From NCBI GenBank assembly GCA_035293965.1, contig DATGLW010000037.1, positions 1 to 22,657 of the forward strand: DNA of 22,657 bases, read 5' to 3'. This document shows positions 5,872 through 14,081 of the stretch, in pieces. Both the position numbers and the translations under genes were made by a program. Below the pieces are notes generated by a model. That model made no database searches. It saw nothing but the letters and a program-made list of their open reading frames with translations, and was not told the origin of the DNA. This DNA is from DATGLW01 sp035293965. GTDB taxonomy: Bacteria; Actinomycetota; Acidimicrobiia; Acidimicrobiales; RAAP-2. Position 1 is the first letter of the stretch. Every line of letters starts with the position of its first letter.

Positions 5872-8346
5872 TCACGCTCGCCGGATCCGGACGGCGCACA
5901 CCTTGAACTCGGGCATCTTGCTGACCGGATCCAGAGCCGGATTGGTGAGCAGGTTGGCGCAGCTCTCGCCGCCCCAGTGGAACGGGGCGAACACGGTGTC
6001 GGCCCGGATGCTCGCGGTCACCTCGACCTCGAACGCCGCAGCTCCCCGCCGGCTCTCGACCACCACCCGATCGCCGTCGGCCACGTTGAGCGAGTCGGCG
6101 ACGGCGGGGTGCAGCTGCACGCGGGCTGCCGGCTTGGCCCGGCTGAGGCGATCGATCCGTCGGGTCTGGCTCCCGCTGTTGTAGTGCTCGCGATATCGAC
6201 CCGTGGTGAAGAAGTACGGGTACGCGGCATCGGGCACCTCGTTCGCCGGACGGTAGGCGACCGGCACCATCCGGGCTCGCCCGTCGGCGTGAGCGAAGGA
6301 GTGGACGAAGAGCCTCGGGCTGCCCGGATGCTCCTCGGAGGGGCATGGCCAGTGCACCCCCTGTTCGCGGTCGAGCCGCGCGTAGCTGATCCCGGCATAG
6401 TCGGCCCGGCCGCCAGCAGAGGCCCGGCGCAGCTCGTCGAAGACGGCCTCGGGGGAGGCGAAGCTGAACTTGTCCGCCACGCCGAGCCGTTGCGCGAGGC
6501 CCGAGATCACGTCGAGGTCGCTGCGGACTCCCGCTGGCGGCTCGACCGCCCGGCGCCGCCTGATCACCCGTCCCTCGAGGTTCGTCGTCGTACCCTCCTC
6601 CTCGGCCCACTGCGTGACCGGGAGCACCGCGTGGGCCTGGCGCGCCGTGTCGCTCAGGAACGAGTCGGCGACGACGAGGAGGTCGAGCCGACCGAGCTGC
6701 CGGGTCACCTCCCTGGCCCCGGGTGAGGCCACGGCGAGATCGGAGCCGAAGACGAGGAGACCGCGGATCCCGCCGGGCCTGCCGGCGGCTGCCAGCATCT
6801 CCACGGCGCTCGACCCTGGCCCGGGCAGCCCGGCCGGGTCCACCCCCCACGCGTCCGCGACGGCGGCGCGAGCCGCGGCATCCGCGATGGAGCGGTACCC
6901 GGGCAGCTGGTCGGCCTTCTGGCCGTGCTCCCTGCCACCCTGCCCGTTGCCCTGGCCGGTGATGCACCCGTAGCCGCTGGCCGGCCGGCCGACACGGCCG
7001 AGCGCCAGCATGAGATTGACGAACGTGGTGACGGTGTCGACTCCCTTGGACTGCTGCTCGGGCCCGCGTCCGCTGAGCAGCATCGACGAGCGGTGGCCGG
7101 CCAGCGCGGCCAAGAGCGCGTCGAGCTGGGCCGGCGTGACGCCCGTCACTGCCTCGACGCGCCGCGGGCTCCAGTCGGCCACCGACTGGCGGACCTCGTC
7201 CCATCCGTTCACCCGGGCCCCGACGTAGTCGGCGTCGACGGCACCGGAGGCATCGGCGAGGCGCAGCAGCCCGAGCGCCACGGCCAGGTCGGTGCCCGGT
7301 ACGGGCTGGACGTGCAGGTCCGCCAGGTCGGCAGTCGCCGTGCGCCGCGGGTCGACCACGACGAGCGTGCCGCCGTTGGCCCGCATTCGCTCCACCCACT
7401 GCATGAGGGGAGGCATGGTGTCGGCGGGGTTGGCCCCCCAGAGCACGAGGGCGTCGGTCGCGGCGATGTCGGCGACCGGGAACGGCAAGCCCCTGTCGAC
7501 CCCGAAGGCGCGGGTGACCGCAGCCGCCGCCGACGACATGCAGTAGCGACCGTTGTAGTCGATGTTGGCGGTCCCGAGCCCGACCCGGGCGAACTTGCCC
7601 AGCAGGTAGGCCTTCTCGTTGGTGAGGGCGCCGCTCCCGAACACGCCGACCGCGTTCGCCCCATGGTCGCGCTGGATGCGGCATACCCGATCGGCGATGA
7701 GGTCGAGGGCATCGTCCCAGGTCGCGGGCTCCAGCTCCCCTGTGGCACAGCGGACCAGGGGATGGGTGAGCCGGTCCGGATTGCGCAGCAGGCTCGCCGA
7801 CGCCCACCCCTTCACGCACATGCGGCCCTCGTTCACGGGGAACGACGGATCCGACACCACCTGCACGTCGGGGTCGCCCCCGCCGTGCCGATCCCCGACA
7901 CGCAACCGCATCCCGCATTGCAATGCGCAGAACGGGCAGTGCGTCGGCGTGCCCGGCGCGTGGGAGTCGGGGCGAGGATCCTGGCGGTCCTCGCCCGTGA
8001 CGGCCAGCACCTCGACACGTTGCCCCCAGAGCCGGATCGGCCACACCCGCACGCCGGGTGAGAGGTTGTCGAGACATCGGCCGCTCGCAAGGTCGAAGCG
8101 GTGCTTGTACATGGGTGATGCCACGTAATCGACGCCGTCCACCGATCCGAGCAGGCCTCGTGCCAGCACGTTCGCTCCAGAAACGGGATCCCGGTTGTCG
8201 ATGGCACGCAGGAGCGAACCCGCCTCACCAGTGGCTCCGGGCAGGAGGAAGATGGCGACCTGCTGGCCGTCCACCATGGCGGCGACGCCGCGCCCCGGTT
8301 CCAGCTCGCGCAGCGAGCAGACCCGCACCCACCGCCGCCGGGTCAT
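5872..8346 (-). CDS. NirD-NasA fusion: nitrite reductase small-subunit domain joined to assimilatory nitrate reductase
   Basis: An 824-residue protein with two parts. Residues 1 to about 114 are a NirD domain (Rieske fold lacking iron ligands), with the signature ASPMYKHRFDLASGRCL. After a short linker, residues about 134-824 are a molybdopterin nitrate reductase of the NasA/NarB type. It has a [4Fe-4S] site at Cys137, Cys140, Cys144 and Cys177, and the likely Mo ligand Cys269 in NGRYCMSSA. The C-terminal dinucleotide-binding domain ends in NPALDPVSKMPEFKVCAVRI. There is no Tat signal, so the protein is cytoplasmic. It also lacks the C-terminal [2Fe-2S] domain of some NasA proteins. The start is ATG 8346, whose ATGA overlaps the nirB stop. 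The frame is open to 8625, but that part is antisense-like, Arg-rich and inside nirB. It should reduce nitrate to nitrite and also supply the small subunit to NirB. No separate nirD is seen. Confidence 0.9.
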   Translation of the reverse strand: MTRRRWVRVCSLRELEPGRGVAAMVDGQQVAIFLLPGATGEAGSLLRAIDNRDPVSGANVLARGLLGSVDGVDYVASPMYKHRFDLASGRCLDNLSPGVRVWPIRLWGQRVEVLAVTGEDRQDPRPDSHAPGTPTHCPFCALQCGMRLRVGDRHGGGDPDVQVVSDPSFPVNEGRMCVKGWASASLLRNPDRLTHPLVRCATGELEPATWDDALDLIADRVCRIQRDHGANAVGVFGSGALTNEKAYLLGKFARVGLGTANIDYNGRYCMSSAAAAVTRAFGVDRGLPFPVADIAATDALVLWGANPADTMPPLMQWVERMRANGGTLVVVDPRRTATADLADLHVQPVPGTDLAVALGLLRLADASGAVDADYVGARVNGWDEVRQSVADWSPRRVEAVTGVTPAQLDALLAALAGHRSSMLLSGRGPEQQSKGVDTVTTFVNLMLALGRVGRPASGYGCITGQGNGQGGREHGQKADQLPGYRSIADAAARAAVADAWGVDPAGLPGPGSSAVEMLAAAGRPGGIRGLLVFGSDLAVASPGAREVTRQLGRLDLLVVADSFLSDTARQAHAVLPVTQWAEEEGTTTNLEGRVIRRRRAVEPPAGVRSDLDVISGLAQRLGVADKFSFASPEAVFDELRRASAGGRADYAGISYARLDREQGVHWPCPSEEHPGSPRLFVHSFAHADGRARMVPVAYRPANEVPDAAYPYFFTTGRYREHYNSGSQTRRIDRLSRAKPAARVQLHPAVADSLNVADGDRVVVESRRGAAAFEVEVTASIRADTVFAPFHWGGESCANLLTNPALDPVSKMPEFKVCAVRIRRA

Positions 8347-10946
8347 CGGCGCGAGGGCAGCAGCTCGATCCGCTCGGACGAGAGAGCGGGGCGGGGCTGT
8401 CCGCGTTCTTCGACCACCACGATGTCGGGGTCCTCGGCGTCGGTGTTGACGAAGCTCCGGAAGCGCCGCAGCCGGGCGGGGCTCCCGAGCGTCTCCGCCC
8501 ACTCGCAGCGGTAGCGGGCAACGTGCGCGGCCATCTCGGCCTCGAGATGTGCGGCGATGCCGAGCGAGTCGTCGACGATCACGGTGCGCAGGTGCTCGAG
8601 GCCTCCCTCCATGGACTCCAGCCACGCCGCGGTCCTCTGGAGCCGATCAGCGGTGCGGATGTAGAACATCAGGAACCGGTCGATGAGCCTGATCAGCATC
8701 TCGGTGTCGAGGTCGGCAGCCAAGAGGTCCGCGTGCCGGGGCCGCGCCCCGCCGTTGCCGCAGACGTAGAGGTTCCAGCCGCGCTCGGTGGCGATCACCC
8801 CCACGTCCTTCCCCTGTGCCTCGGCGCATTCGCGGGCGCAGCCCGAAACGGCCATCTTGACCTTGTGTGGGCTGCGCAGGCCTCGATAGCGCAACTCCAG
8901 GTCGATGGCGAGCCCGGTCGAGTCCTGCACCCCGAAGCGGCACCAGGTCGTGCCCACGCAGGACTTGACCGTCCGGACGGCCTTGCCGTAGGCATGGCCC
9001 GACTCGAACCCCGCGTCCACGAGACGGGCCCAGATGCGAGGCAGGTCGTCGATGCGTGCGCCGAACAAGGCGATCCGCTGGCCGCCGGTGATCTTCGTGT
9101 AGAGCCGGAACTCCTTCGCCACCTCGCCGAGGACGAGCAGTTTGTCGGGGGTGATCTCGCCGCCGGGCACGCGCGGGACGACAGAGTAGGTGCCATCCCT
9201 CTGGATGTTGGCGAGGAAGTGGTCGTTGCTGTCCTGGAGCGAGGCACCTTCGCCGTCGAGGATGTGGCCACCTTTGAGCGACGCGACGATCGACGCCACG
9301 GTCGGCTTGCAGATCTCGCATCCGGTGCCAGTGCCGTAGTCGGCAATCAGCTGCGAGAACGACGTGATGCCGGTCACCCGCACGATGTCGTACAGCTCCT
9401 GGCGTGACTGGCCGAAATGCTCGCAGAGCCGCCGAGACGCCTCGACGCCTGCCTCGGCGAGCCGGCTCGCGAGCATGGCGGCGATCTGCGGGACGCACCC
9501 TCCGCAGCCGGTCCCGGCCCCGGTGGACGACTTCACCGTGCCCACGTCCGCCGCCCCGGCTGAGCGGATGGCCTCATCGATCGCATCACAGATCTCGCCC
9601 GCGCTCACGTTCTCGCAGGAGCAGACCGTGGCCGACCGGCGCAGCCCCGGTCCCTCGGCTCCCGCCAGGGGCGGCGCGCCGGACCAGCCGGGGAGCAGGA
9701 GGCCCGCTGGATCGGCGGGCGCCTCGAGGTCGCCCGCTGCGACGGCGACCATCGTCTCGAACCCGGCGGCGTCGCCGACGAGCACGCCGCCGACGATGCG
9801 GCCGTCCGCGTCGGTGACCAACCGTCGGTGGACTTGGGCAATGGTGTCGGTGAAGGAGATCGTCGACGCGCCGGGGGTTCGGGCGTGGGAGTCGCCGAAG
9901 CTGGCGACATCGACACCGAGGAGCTTGAGCTTGGTGGAGGGCTCGGTCGCCTGGAACGTCGCGTCGCCGCCGCACAGGTTCTCAACAGCGACCCGCGCCA
10001 TCTGGTAGCCGGGCGCGACAAGGCCGTGCACGCGTCCGGCCATCAGCGCGCACTCGCCCACGGCATAGATGGCGGGGTCGCTGGTGCGGCAACGGGTGTC
10101 CACCACGATCCCTCCCCGCTCGCCGACCTCGAGGCCGCAGGCGCGTGCGAGCTCATCGCGGGGACGGATGCCGGCTGCGAAGACGACCATGTCGGTCGCG
10201 AGGCGTGCCGGCGACGCCAGGTCGTCGGCTGGCGCGAGGTCGACGGCCGCGACGGCGCCGTCCTCGCCAGCAGCGACGCCGGCCAGCGTCGTGCCGGTGT
10301 GGACCGCGATGCCGAGGTCCTCGATGCGGCGCCGCAGCAGCTCGCCCCCGGTCTCGTCCACCTGCAGGGGCATGAGGCGCGGAGCGATCTCGACGATGTC
10401 GGTGGCGAGCCCGCACCGGCGGATGGCATTGGCGGCCTCGAGCCCGAGCAGGCCCCCGCCGATCACGACCCCGTGCGTGCGACCGGCGGCCCACGCGCTG
10501 ATCGCGTCGACGTCCGCGATGGTCCGGTACACGAAACATCCCGGCAGGTCCCTGCCCGCAACCGGCGGCACGAACGCGCTCGACCCGGTCGCGAGCACGG
10601 CGACGTCGTAGGGGACCCTCCGGCCGGTGTCGGTGGTGGCGACCTTCCCGGCACGATCGATGGCCACCACCTGCTCGCCGGCCAGCATGGTCACCGCGGG
10701 ATCGGCGGCCACGTCGGGATCGACCAGATCGAGCTCGGCGCGCGCCGCCCCTTCGAAGAGCCGCGACAGGTGCACGCGGTCATAGGCAGCCAGGGGCTCC
10801 TCGCCGACGACCACGATGTCGGATCGGCGGGTCGCTCCCCTGCGCACCAGCATCTCTACGACCTTGTTGCCGACCATGCCATGGCCGACGACGAGGATCT
10901 GCTGCCGGCAGGAGCCGCCGCTCCCCCTTGGACCCCGAGCGCTCAT
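8343..10946 (-). CDS. nirB: NAD(P)H nitrite reductase (siroheme), large subunit
   Basis: Cytoplasmic assimilatory nitrite reductase large subunit, reducing nitrite to ammonium with six electrons from NAD(P)H. In the 867-residue protein an FAD Rossmann motif (VVGHGMVG) is at about 19-26 and an NAD(P)H motif (VIGGGLLGLE) at 161-170. A BFD-like [2Fe-2S] site is formed by Cys442, Cys444, Cys481 and Cys484, and a second CEIC pair is at 543/546. The siroheme/[4Fe-4S] ligands are Cys663, Cys669, Cys703 and Cys707 (SCVGTTWC and SGCAREC). The start is ATG 10946, overlapping the narK stop in an ATGA. A much longer open frame continues upstream through narK but has no family sequence. The nirB stop overlaps the start of the NirD-NasA gene, where its small-subunit partner is encoded. 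Confidence 0.95.
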   Translation of the reverse strand: MSARGPRGSGGSCRQQILVVGHGMVGNKVVEMLVRRGATRRSDIVVVGEEPLAAYDRVHLSRLFEGAARAELDLVDPDVAADPAVTMLAGEQVVAIDRAGKVATTDTGRRVPYDVAVLATGSSAFVPPVAGRDLPGCFVYRTIADVDAISAWAAGRTHGVVIGGGLLGLEAANAIRRCGLATDIVEIAPRLMPLQVDETGGELLRRRIEDLGIAVHTGTTLAGVAAGEDGAVAAVDLAPADDLASPARLATDMVVFAAGIRPRDELARACGLEVGERGGIVVDTRCRTSDPAIYAVGECALMAGRVHGLVAPGYQMARVAVENLCGGDATFQATEPSTKLKLLGVDVASFGDSHARTPGASTISFTDTIAQVHRRLVTDADGRIVGGVLVGDAAGFETMVAVAAGDLEAPADPAGLLLPGWSGAPPLAGAEGPGLRRSATVCSCENVSAGEICDAIDEAIRSAGAADVGTVKSSTGAGTGCGGCVPQIAAMLASRLAEAGVEASRRLCEHFGQSRQELYDIVRVTGITSFSQLIADYGTGTGCEICKPTVASIVASLKGGHILDGEGASLQDSNDHFLANIQRDGTYSVVPRVPGGEITPDKLLVLGEVAKEFRLYTKITGGQRIALFGARIDDLPRIWARLVDAGFESGHAYGKAVRTVKSCVGTTWCRFGVQDSTGLAIDLELRYRGLRSPHKVKMAVSGCARECAEAQGKDVGVIATERGWNLYVCGNGGARPRHADLLAADLDTEMLIRLIDRFLMFYIRTADRLQRTAAWLESMEGGLEHLRTVIVDDSLGIAAHLEAEMAAHVARYRCEWAETLGSPARLRRFRSFVNTDAEDPDIVVVEERGQPRPALSSERIELLPSRR

Positions 10947-12541
10947 CCTTCTGCAGTAGCGAGCACCGTGTTTGGCGTTCGCCTCAGGTAGGCGACACAG
11001 GTGAGAATCCCGAGGGAGACGTACGAGGCCAAGAAGAGCCAGAGGGCCGAGGTGCACCACGACGAGTTGGCGGCCGCGACGGCTTCTCTGAGCGCTGGCG
11101 TGCGGGCGGTTGCCTCGAGGGCGGACACGTGCAGGCTCGCTTGGCGCAGCACGACCTGGACGCCGACTCCGCCCAGCGCACCGACGGCACCGGCGATCCC
11201 AACGGCCGCCGCGGCGCGCCTGCGGAGCTCGGCGATCGGCGCCACGCCGCCTGTCACGGACCGCGCCACCTGGTTCGAGGCGAACACCGTGACGATCAGC
11301 TTGTAAACCGAGCCGTTCCCCATTCCCGCGAAGAGGAAGAGCACGAGGAACGAAAAGAGGAAGGTCCCGAACCGGTGATGGTCCACGCCTGCAATGGCGA
11401 CCCCGGTGAACGCGGCCATGCCGGCGAAGGTGGCGGCGGTCACCTGGGCGCCACCGAGGCGATCGGCCAACCAGCCACCGAGGGGGCGGGCCAGCGACCC
11501 GACCAGGGCGCCAAGGAAACTGAGACCGCCCAGGTAGGTGGCGACGACCGGGTGGTCGTTGAGAAAGGTCGGGAAGCTGTTCCTGATCACGAGCGGCAGC
11601 GCGAACGAGTAGCCGATGAACGAACCGAAGGTCCCGATGTAGAGCAGGGAGAGGAGCCACGTTTGCGGTGCGCGGACGGCGGCGAGGTAGGAGTGTCTGT
11701 CGCCCTTCGCCTGGTCGAGGCTGTCCATGTAGCGCCAGGCGCCGACCGCGCTGAGCAGGATGAGGGGAACCCAGAGCCAACCGGCGTAGGCCAGGTGCAC
11801 CTGGTGGTGCGTGGAGCTCGCCGCGACGGCCGGTACGCCCGCGCTGATCACGAGCGGTACGAGCAGCTGGCTGACGGCGACCCCGACGTTGCCCCCGGCC
11901 GCATTGAGGCCGAGGGCGAGCCCTTGTGCCCGTTGCGGGTAGAAGTGCGAGATGTTGGCCATCGAGGAGGCGAAGTTCGCACCTCCGACGCCGGCACTCC
12001 CTGCACAGGCCAGCAGCACCCAGAACTGCGTGCCGTGGCGGAGGTGGGCAAGCCAGTGGCTTGGTACGACCAGGGCCAGGAGCAGTGCCGGGAGCAGGAG
12101 CAGTAGCGAGCTCGCCGTCGTCCATGCCCTGCCGCCGAACCTGGGCACGGCGAAGGTGTACGGGATGCGGAGCAAAGAGCCGATCAGGTTCGGCGCCAGC
12201 GTCAGGAAGAAGGAGGCCGAGAGCGACAGGTTGATGCCGGCATTGGGCAAGTTGACCACGACGACGGTCCACATGGTCCAGGTGCAGAAGGCGACGTGAT
12301 CCGTCACGACCGAAAGGAAGAGGTTCTTGTTGGCGAGGCGCCTGCCGGTCGTGCGCCAGAAGTCGTCGTCCTCGGGTTCCCAGTGCGTTCTCCACTGTCC
12401 TCTCCGGGCAGCGCGCCGTGCTGATCGAGCGCTGGCGAGCGCGCGATCGGTGATCGGAACCGTTCTCACGGTCCGTACTGAACACGGCGAGTGGGTCCTC
12501 GACGTTGCAGGACGTCGAACAGCCCATGAACGCTGCCTCAT
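10943..12541 (-). CDS. narK: NarK-type nitrate/nitrite transporter (MFS)
   Basis: Major-facilitator transporter of the nitrate/nitrite porter family with about 12 membrane segments, 532 residues from the ATG at 12541. The two nitrate-signature motifs are visible: GLALGLNAAGGNVGVAVSQ in the first half and GIAGAVGALGGVGV in the second. The usual N-terminal conserved segment HWEPEDDDFWRTTGRRLA begins only at about residue 53. The preceding Arg-rich 50 residues may therefore not all be translated; an in-frame GTG at 12469 is an alternative start. No strong ribosome-binding site favours either. It is the first gene of the narK-nirB-nirD/nasA set, with a 4-bp overlap to nirB, and should supply nitrate to the cytoplasmic enzymes. 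Confidence 0.93.
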   Translation of the reverse strand: MRQRSWAVRRPATSRTHSPCSVRTVRTVPITDRALASARSARRAARRGQWRTHWEPEDDDFWRTTGRRLANKNLFLSVVTDHVAFCTWTMWTVVVVNLPNAGINLSLSASFFLTLAPNLIGSLLRIPYTFAVPRFGGRAWTTASSLLLLLPALLLALVVPSHWLAHLRHGTQFWVLLACAGSAGVGGANFASSMANISHFYPQRAQGLALGLNAAGGNVGVAVSQLLVPLVISAGVPAVAASSTHHQVHLAYAGWLWVPLILLSAVGAWRYMDSLDQAKGDRHSYLAAVRAPQTWLLSLLYIGTFGSFIGYSFALPLVIRNSFPTFLNDHPVVATYLGGLSFLGALVGSLARPLGGWLADRLGGAQVTAATFAGMAAFTGVAIAGVDHHRFGTFLFSFLVLFLFAGMGNGSVYKLIVTVFASNQVARSVTGGVAPIAELRRRAAAAVGIAGAVGALGGVGVQVVLRQASLHVSALEATARTPALREAVAAANSSWCTSALWLFLASYVSLGILTCVAYLRRTPNTVLATAEG

Positions 12542-12560
12542 GGCCTGGAGGGCAACGCGT

Positions 12561-12580
12561 GAGCGTCACGAAACACGCTC
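12561..12580. promoter_or_regulatory. Palindrome between narK and nnaR, candidate operator
   Basis: Inverted arms GAGCGT (12561-12566) and ACGCTC (12575-12580) flank an 8-bp centre, CACGAAAC. The site lies in the 94-bp divergent gap, 20 bp upstream of the assigned narK start and 56 bp upstream of nnaR. The position suits a site for the divergently encoded regulator or for GlnR, but I cannot match it to a known consensus. Confidence 0.45.
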
Positions 12581-12635
12581 GTCATCCGGAGGAAATCCGC
12601 CGGAAAACGGGCGATGCTCCCATAGTGCGAGCACC

Positions 12636-13793
12636 ATGGCCGCAGCACCGTCGACAACCGCGCACGGGGTCCTCACCGGCTTCACCGTCGGCATCACCGC
12701 CGACCGGCGCTGGTCCGAGCAGGCTGCCCTCTTCGAGCGCCGCGGAGCGGCGGTGCTGCACGGCCCGACCATCAGGACACTCCCGCTCGGGGCAGAGGCC
12801 CCGCTCCGGCTCGCAACCGAAGACGTCGTCGCCCGCCCGCCCGCGGTGCTGATCGCCAACACCGGGCTCGGGATGCGGTCGTGGTTCGCCTGTGCCGACA
12901 GCTGGGGCATGGGCAAATCGCTCGAAGGGGCGTTGCGCGCCACCCGCATCTACGCGAGAGGCCCGAAGGCATCGGGCGCCGTCCATGCGGCAGGCCTGCC
13001 GGTGGTGGCCCGCGCGCGAAGCGAGCGGCTGGGCGAGATCGTCGACATGGTCCTCGAGGACCTGGTGCGCGGTGAACGCGTCGTGATCCAGCTCGACGGC
13101 GCGCGGGCCTCGGCAGCCACAGAGGTTGGCCGGTTGCAACGTGCTGGAGCCGAGGTCGTGCCCCTCTCGGTCTACCGCTGGCAGCTCCCCGAGGACCTCG
13201 CGCCGGCGATCCGGCTGGCCGAGGGCGTGATCGCCGGGCGCGTGCAGGCCGTCACGTTCACATCCGGCCCTGCTGCCCGCAACTGGCTCGCCATCGCCGC
13301 CGAAGCCGGCCTCGAAGCCCAGCTCCGAGATGCGCTGACTGACGGTCGGGCAGTCGTCGGCTGCGTCGGGCCGGTGTGCGCCCAAGCCCTCGTCTCCGAG
13401 CGCCTGTGGACGGACAACGTGGTCCAGCCCGATGCCTTCCGGCTCGGCCCAATGGTGCGCGCCGTGACCGAGCGACTGCTCGACCGCAGGATCACCGTCG
13501 AGCTCGGCCCGACGTCCATGGTGCTGAGCGGCAATGGTGTGCTCCTCGGCGAGGACTTCGTCTCGCTGAGCGACGTGGAGGTGCGGCTCCTTGCCACGCT
13601 GGCCCGGCGTCCGGGTGCGGTGCTCACCAAGGAGGCACTGCGCCGGGCCGCATGGGCCGGCGCGGTCGTCGACGACCACGCGGTCGAAGCGGCAATCGCG
13701 AGGCTGCGCCGGCGCCTGGGTGACCACGCCGACCTGGTGCGCGCGGTCCCCCGGCGCGGCTACACCCTGCGTCGCGTGGGCAGCACCCCGTAA
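12636..13793 (+). CDS. nnaR: NnaR-like nitrate-assimilation regulator: HemD fold plus OmpR-type winged helix
   Basis: A 385-residue protein with a uroporphyrinogen-III synthase (HemD) fold at about 13-265, beginning LTGFTVGITADRRWSEQAAL and containing VQAVTFTSGPAARNWL. A C-terminal Trans_reg_C winged helix follows at about 290-382 (SLSDVEVRLLATLARRPGAVLTKEALRRAAW, ending VRAVPRRGYTLR). This architecture is that of NnaR, described in Streptomyces and mycobacteria as a regulator of nitrate-assimilation genes alongside GlnR. Its position, divergent from narK-nirB-nirD/nasA, fits that role. The HemD part may sense a tetrapyrrole or simply be a structural platform. ATG 12636 lacks a clear Shine-Dalgarno, and CATAGT lies 9 bp upstream, compatible with a leaderless message. 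It could still retain HemD activity. Confidence 0.85.
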   Translation: MAAAPSTTAHGVLTGFTVGITADRRWSEQAALFERRGAAVLHGPTIRTLPLGAEAPLRLATEDVVARPPAVLIANTGLGMRSWFACADSWGMGKSLEGALRATRIYARGPKASGAVHAAGLPVVARARSERLGEIVDMVLEDLVRGERVVIQLDGARASAATEVGRLQRAGAEVVPLSVYRWQLPEDLAPAIRLAEGVIAGRVQAVTFTSGPAARNWLAIAAEAGLEAQLRDALTDGRAVVGCVGPVCAQALVSERLWTDNVVQPDAFRLGPMVRAVTERLLDRRITVELGPTSMVLSGNGVLLGEDFVSLSDVEVRLLATLARRPGAVLTKEALRRAAWAGAVVDDHAVEAAIARLRRRLGDHADLVRAVPRRGYTLRRVGSTP

Positions 13794-13882
13794 CCGGCCG
13801 GGTGAGCTGGGATGGGATCGTGAGGCGACCGGCCAGGGTCAGGAGCGTGCACGGCCCATGGACCTGCCCCGGACCTCACCGG

Positions 13883-13966
<84 letters not shown>

Positions 13967-14065
13967 GGGGCGACCGTCAAGGTTAGCCGAGCGCCAGGAG
14001 GGCCCGGCCGTGCTCCCACCTGGCCCGCCGCGGAGGGTGCGCACGTAGGGGGTGGGCTCGACCAG

Positions 14066-14071
14066 TAGTGT
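14066..14071 (+). promoter_or_regulatory. Candidate -10 element (TAGTGT) for fhaA, possibly leaderless
   Basis: TAGTGT fits the TANNNT -10 pattern of actinobacterial promoters and ends 10 nt before the fhaA ATG (14082). No Shine-Dalgarno is present in between. The same hexamer occurs just before crgA. No clear -35 is seen. Confidence 0.45.
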
Positions 14072-14081
14072 TAGGCCGACC

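Noticed and set aside
4234..6726. 830-codon open frame on the plus strand
   Set aside because: It runs antisense to the amidohydrolase and nitrate reductase genes. Long open antisense frames are expected at this GC content, and its composition (His/Gly/Val/Arg-rich) shows no domain.
5672..8077. 801-codon minus-strand frame overlapping the nitrate reductase
   Set aside because: It is an Arg/Pro/Gly-rich frame shadow of the NirD-NasA gene, whose own frame has all the expected motifs.
8000..8346. Reading the N-terminal domain of the fusion as a true Rieske [2Fe-2S] domain
   Set aside because: The Cys-x-His and Cys-x-x-His ligand pairs are missing; SPMYKHRF replaces the CPxH box, which is what NirD proteins show.
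5872..8346. Periplasmic NapA identity for the nitrate reductase
   Set aside because: There is no Tat signal, the N-terminus is a cytoplasmic NirD domain, and the neighbours are nirB and narK, so an assimilatory NasA/NarB role fits better.
10947..12569. The nirB reading frame stays open far upstream, giving a potential 1408-residue protein
   Set aside because: The upstream part lies entirely across narK in another frame, is Arg/Gly/Pro-rich without family motifs, and NirB sequence begins only at about 10946.
12561..12580. GlnR box in the narK-nnaR gap
   Set aside because: GTCAC and GAAAC are adjacent here and not separated by the six bases expected in GlnR sites, so only an unspecific palindrome is claimed.
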